NCBI GenBank assembly: GCA_007124075.1
Contig: SLFV01000389.1
Coordinates: forward strand, 1-9,412
Origin: Roseimaritima sp.
GTDB taxonomy: Bacteria; Planctomycetota; Planctomycetia; Pirellulales; Pirellulaceae
Direction of reading: 5' to 3'
DNA: 9,412 nt
The stretch's first letter is position 1. Each line of letters opens with the position of its first letter. The position numbers and the translations under genes are program-made. This document shows positions 6,724 to 9,412 of this stretch, in pieces. The notes beneath the pieces were generated by a model. The model was not told where the DNA came from and did not search any database. It saw nothing but the letters and a program-made list of their open reading frames with translations.

Positions 6724-7707
6724 CTATTCGCATAATTGTTCCACCTCGTGAGGTGTAAACTTTTGGTCAAGCCTTGCTCCCATCTGCGATACAATCCGGG
6801 ATGCCGCGTGGGAGGCCAACGTGCCAGCCTGTTTCCAGTTGTAATTATTCGTGATCGCGTACAAAAACGCTCCCGCGTACATGTCCCCGGCTCCCGTGGT
6901 ATCGATGGCGTGGCAAGGGACTCCGGGGATCCGAATCGTTTCTCCCGCATGCATCACGATCGAACCCTGGGCACCCAAGGTCATCGCAACGTTATCCATG
7001 TGCTGGTGCAAGATCCGTGCGCACTGTTCGGCATCGTCACTACCGGTCAGGCTCTTGGCTTCCTCTTCGTTGCAAAACAACAAATCCACCGGACCTTTGA
7101 TCAAGTCCCAAAGTTCGTCCCGCAACAGATTTACTAGAAAGGGATCTGACGCGGTCAATGCGACTTTCACGTTGTTGCTTTTTGCCACCTCTATCGCTCG
7201 CAGCGCGGCGGCTTTGCTGGATGAGCCGGTCAACAGGTAGCCTTCGACGTATAGGTAAATTGCGTGCCGCACATCCTCCTCATTCACATCTTCCGGACCC
7301 AACGTTGCAGAAACACCCAAATTGGTCAGCATCGTCCGTTGTGCATCGTCAGTGATAAGAATCGCACAGGTACCGGTCGGACCGGTTGTGGAGCCGGTGA
7401 CGTCAATTTTTACCCCGTTATTTCGCATGTCCTGCAGGAAAAAATCACCCACCTCGTCCGAAGAAACCTTACCAATGTAAGCGGACCTACCTCCAAACTC
7501 CGCAACCGCAACAATGGTATTGGCGGCCGACCCTCCGGCGCAACGATAGAGCGTTCGGTGGTCAAGCCGCTGCAAAACATCACTTTGGCATTGATCATCA
7601 ACCAGCGTCATGATGCCTTTGGCATACCCCAACTTGGCAAGCATTTCATCTGGTACTTGGGCCTGAATGTCAACTAAGGCGTTGCCCACGCCCACTACGT
7701 CATACAT
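6724..7707 (-). CDS. PfkB-family carbohydrate kinase, probably adenosine kinase
   Basis: The 327-residue product has the normal length of a ribokinase/PfkB enzyme. The N-terminus [11 protein letters not shown] (4-14) carries the Asp that binds the ribose hydroxyls. AGGSAANT (57-64) is the first PfkB signature, followed by [19 protein letters not shown] (72-90). NEEEA at 213-217 is the Mg/phosphate-associated NxxE motif. DTTGAGD (269-275) is the second signature, with catalytic base Asp275 and anion-hole glycines. The combination of GNALVDI with the KGIMTLVDD segment (30-38) is typical of bacterial proteins annotated as adenosine kinase, which phosphorylate adenosine to AMP for purine salvage; other nucleoside or sugar kinases of the family cannot be excluded. 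ATG 7705-7707 is preceded by AAAGAG about six bases upstream. The downstream 597-residue gene is in the same orientation 38 bases away. Confidence 0.93.
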   Translation of the reverse strand: MYDVVGVGNALVDIQAQVPDEMLAKLGYAKGIMTLVDDQCQSDVLQRLDHRTLYRCAGGSAANTIVAVAEFGGRSAYIGKVSSDEVGDFFLQDMRNNGVKIDVTGSTTGPTGTCAILITDDAQRTMLTNLGVSATLGPEDVNEEDVRHAIYLYVEGYLLTGSSSKAAALRAIEVAKSNNVKVALTASDPFLVNLLRDELWDLIKGPVDLLFCNEEEAKSLTGSDDAEQCARILHQHMDNVAMTLGAQGSIVMHAGETIRIPGVPCHAIDTTGAGDMYAGAFLYAITNNYNWKQAGTLASHAASRIVSQMGARLDQKFTPHEVEQLCE

Positions 7708-8010
7708 GGCAGCTCTTTAAATGTTGATTTCGCAAAGGTGAACAGAAAACGAACGTATCTTATGGGGGCGAACAAAGCACCTTCCGCAGCGATTTACTCA
7801 GTAACCTAACGCGCGGTCGTGGTTGGTGGAACCACATCACCCCAATGAAAAAACACAGCCATGCCGCCGATAACTTTGTTTCCAGACGTTACCCACGCCA
7901 CGTTTGGACGACTAAAAACAGTGGCCGGCTTGCTCATTTGCTGAATATTCCTGCTCCGCACAGAGTCGTGCGAGCTCGATTTGTATCTGACGCACGATAG
8001 ACGCGCTCGT
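7708..8010. other. Intergenic region between SDR gene and adenosine kinase-like gene
   Basis: This gap of about 300 bases has no convincing gene. At its right end lie two hairpins just after the SDR stop codon (listed separately). Its left end must hold the promoter of the kinase gene. On the minus strand a TAAGAT hexamer lies around 7760, but no proper -35 box is spaced from it, so I do not call a promoter. A minus-strand open frame crosses the gap but has no gene-like composition. Confidence 0.6.
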
Positions 8011-8013
8011 CTA
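7966..8013 (-). terminator. Tandem hairpins at the end of the SDR gene
   Basis: The SDR stop codon lies inside a perfect hairpin, TAGACG (7998-8003), loop CGCT, CGTCTA (8008-8013). Immediately downstream on the minus strand is a second perfect inverted repeat, TCGTGCG (7966-7972) with CGCACGA (7991-7997) and an 18-base loop. No T-run follows either stem, so a factor-independent terminator is not proven; 3' end protection of the mRNA is an alternative. Confidence 0.35.
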
Positions 8014-9027
8014 ACGGATGTCAAATAGAGGTAACTTTCCTCGCATTTGGTAACCGCGTAGCGTTTGTTCAACCCGCTTGTTCAGCGTAACGGGAAAGTC
8101 GTATAAACCTTCGGCTTGCAGCTTCGTTGCATCACAAAGCCAAGAACCACCTAATGCCTCCGAGATTTTGTCCCGATTGATGAGCGGTCGTTTGCCGGTC
8201 AAGCGATCAATAACTTCCCCTCCCCAGCCCAGCGTACAACAGACCCAAGCTGGCAGACGTACCACTCGCGGTTCATGACGTTGGAACAGCCGGGCTGTGA
8301 TTGATCCTAATTCTCCAAAGGTCATCGGGTGTGGAGCGGCGATGTGATAAAGTCCCTGATGGATTTCCACGGAAGAGACGGTCTTGCCCGCGCGGCTTAT
8401 GTTAGTCAAAGCCTGAACTAAATCGTCGATGTGCACAAAACTGTAGCGGAAGCCGGCATTGACGGCTGCAAACACCCAGCCGCGCACAGCCCATTGAAAA
8501 AGTGGCAGCAGGTAAGGATCATCGCTACTGATCACGGAGCAGGGGCGCACGATGGTAACTGGCATTTTGTCAGCAAATGCGAACAGGATTTGCTCCGCCT
8601 CCCGTTTGCTACGTCCGTAAGCCGACACTGGCCGAGCCGTAGCGTTTTCCAATAGCGGGGTCCGATCGGGTGCTGGTCCCAACGCCGCCAGTGAGGAGAC
8701 ATAAACCAAACGGGGTACAGGGTCGCAGCGAACACAGGCAGCGGCGACTGCGGCGGTCCCTTTCGCGTTGACGTTAAGGTAATCGGTTTCTTGGCGAGCG
8801 AGCGTCGCTCCAGCGCAGTGAATAACGGTCTGACAACCCGAAAAACAATCCGCCAGCGATTCCGGCTGGGTGACATCAAGCTGGCAAACACGGTCAAGCG
8901 GCAGACTTTGGACTCGCTGCACATGCCGGAAAACCCCAGCGGTTACGTCGCATCCCGTCTGTAGCATGTGCTGCACGACCCGGCTGCCGATCAAGCCATT
9001 CGCTCCAGTTACGAAAACTCGCTGCAT
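8011..9027 (-). CDS. NAD(P)-dependent epimerase/dehydratase-like extended SDR
   Basis: The 338-residue product is an extended short-chain dehydrogenase of the NAD-dependent epimerase / 3-beta-HSD / dihydroflavonol reductase-like group, cytosolic. It has the nucleotide loop TGANGLIG (7-14), LDVTQPESL (50-58) with the Asp that contacts the adenine ring, VIHCAGAT (68-75), YVSSLAALG (109-117) with the catalytic Ser, and YGRSK (137-141) with catalytic Tyr137 and Lys141. RPCSVIS (161-167) and the segment SFVHIDDLVQAL (196-207) are conserved in sugar-nucleotide and sterol SDRs. Substrate is unknown. A longer in-frame start at 9129 would overlap the nusG-like stop and adds 34 residues before the Rossmann strand, so ATG 9027 (MQRVFVTGANG) is preferred. 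The gene lies 80 bases after the nusG-like gene, same strand, and may be transcribed with it. Two copies of an 11-base repeat sit in its leader. Confidence 0.9.
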   Translation of the reverse strand: MQRVFVTGANGLIGSRVVQHMLQTGCDVTAGVFRHVQRVQSLPLDRVCQLDVTQPESLADCFSGCQTVIHCAGATLARQETDYLNVNAKGTAAVAAACVRCDPVPRLVYVSSLAALGPAPDRTPLLENATARPVSAYGRSKREAEQILFAFADKMPVTIVRPCSVISSDDPYLLPLFQWAVRGWVFAAVNAGFRYSFVHIDDLVQALTNISRAGKTVSSVEIHQGLYHIAAPHPMTFGELGSITARLFQRHEPRVVRLPAWVCCTLGWGGEVIDRLTGKRPLINRDKISEALGGSWLCDATKLQAEGLYDFPVTLNKRVEQTLRGYQMRGKLPLFDIR

Positions 9028-9029
9028 GT

Positions 9030-9066
9030 TCCCGCAGTGCCGTGATGTGCCGAGCTCCCGCAGTGC
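9030..9066 (-). repeat. 11-bp direct repeat in the SDR gene leader
   Basis: GCACTGCGGGA (minus strand) occurs at 9056-9066 and again at 9030-9040, 26 bases apart start to start. The second copy ends three bases before the ATG-proximal sequence, so it covers the ribosome binding region. Identical repeats about 2.5 helical turns apart could be a protein-binding site or a chance small duplication. Confidence 0.4.
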
Positions 9067-9107
9067 AGAGGCTGGGGAACCATGCGTTGTCGGGACGCCA
9101 CATTTCG

Positions 9108-9412
9108 TTACAGATCTTCGATCTGCCAATGGTGCAGTTCCATCGGAACGCTACGATCGAAGATGTTGATAATCACCGTAACACGACCGTTGGCTTCATC
9201 GATCGAGTCGACCTCGCCTTCCTGGTTTTGGAAGTTGCCTTCCTTCACGCGGACTCGATCACCAGGCCTAAAACGAATGGCGGTTTTCATCGGCGTTTCT
9301 TCTTCGTCGTCATCCTTCTTCTGTGGATTAAAACGCTCGACGTCGGCTGGTTCCATCGGCATGGGCTTGCCAGCGGCTCCCGTAAAGTCACTGATACCAG
9401 ATGTCTCTCGCA
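9108..9412 (-). CDS. nusG: Transcription termination/antitermination protein NusG, C-terminal part
   Basis: The frame is open across the right edge, so only about 100 C-terminal residues are present. NusG binds RNA polymerase through its N-terminal NGN domain and contacts Rho or ribosomal protein S10 through its C-terminal KOW domain. The first visible residues, RETSGISDFTGAAGKPMPM, match the end of the NGN domain (canonical VxxTxGVxxFxGxxxKPxPL). They are followed by an acidic linker with KKDDDEEE and then the KOW domain: RPGDRVRVKEGNFQNQEGEV, then VTVIINIFDRSVPMELHHWQIEDL. The sequence is close to standard NusG, so a main-chromosomal nusG is likely, but a NusG paralogue cannot be excluded without the N-terminal half and the upstream genes. 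The gene downstream is an SDR, not rplK, which is unusual. Confidence 0.92.
   Translation of the reverse strand, partial: RETSGISDFTGAAGKPMPMEPADVERFNPQKKDDDEEETPMKTAIRFRPGDRVRVKEGNFQNQEGEVDSIDEANGRVTVIINIFDRSVPMELHHWQIEDL

Noticed and set aside
7806..8072. 88-residue minus-strand frame crossing the 300-base gap
   Set aside because: It overlaps the end of the SDR gene in another frame, has no ribosome binding site and looks like random composition.
9028..9129. Longer start for the SDR protein at 9129
   Set aside because: It would add 34 non-conserved residues before the Rossmann strand and overlap the nusG-like stop; ATG 9027 begins exactly where the family does.
1..9412. CRISPR arrays, tRNA/rRNA genes, insertion sequences, phage or toxin-antitoxin genes
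   Set aside because: No regularly spaced repeats, no cloverleaf or rRNA sequence, no transposase or integrase motifs, and no terminal inverted repeats were found on reading both strands.

Overview
The window reads as chromosomal core sequence from a planctomycete, most likely of the Rhodopirellula/Pirellula type. This is an inference from moderate GC, weak and irregular Shine-Dalgarno use, loosely packed genes with short operons, and large proteins with no recognisable family beside housekeeping genes. No phage, transposon, CRISPR, tRNA or rRNA signal was seen.

Left block (1-1989): the N-terminal end of epmB, a radical-SAM EF-P beta-lysylation enzyme, runs off the left edge on the minus strand. 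It is divergent from efp, which encodes elongation factor P with the Lys34 tip that EpmB/EpmA-type enzymes modify. A hairpin plus T-run closes efp. A 3-hydroxyisobutyrate dehydrogenase-family (beta-hydroxyacid) reductase follows.

Middle block (2015-4831): a four-helix membrane protein of unknown function lies 25 bases after the reductase. Next comes a 200-base gap with an extended -10-like promoter and a strong 9-bp hairpin. After the gap is a probable two-gene unit, separated by 12 bases: a small exported protein and a P-loop ATPase with two membrane helices inserted between Walker A and Walker B.

Right block (4892-9412, all minus strand): reading from the right edge inward, there is the C-terminal half of a NusG-type transcription factor, an NAD(P)-dependent epimerase/dehydratase-like SDR, a gap of about 300 bases with two hairpins, an adenosine kinase-like PfkB sugar kinase, and a 597-residue protein of unknown function with a striking HDxWGHxW motif. 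The kinase and the 597-residue protein are 38 bases apart and probably co-transcribed. The middle and right blocks converge at about 4835-4890.

The clearest functional link is epmB with efp: enzyme and substrate side by side and divergent. The least explained items are the 597-residue protein, the exported protein/membrane ATPase pair and its structured leader, and a nusG followed by an SDR gene instead of the usual ribosomal-protein genes. I do not see a clear-cut novel multi-gene system, only candidates for one.
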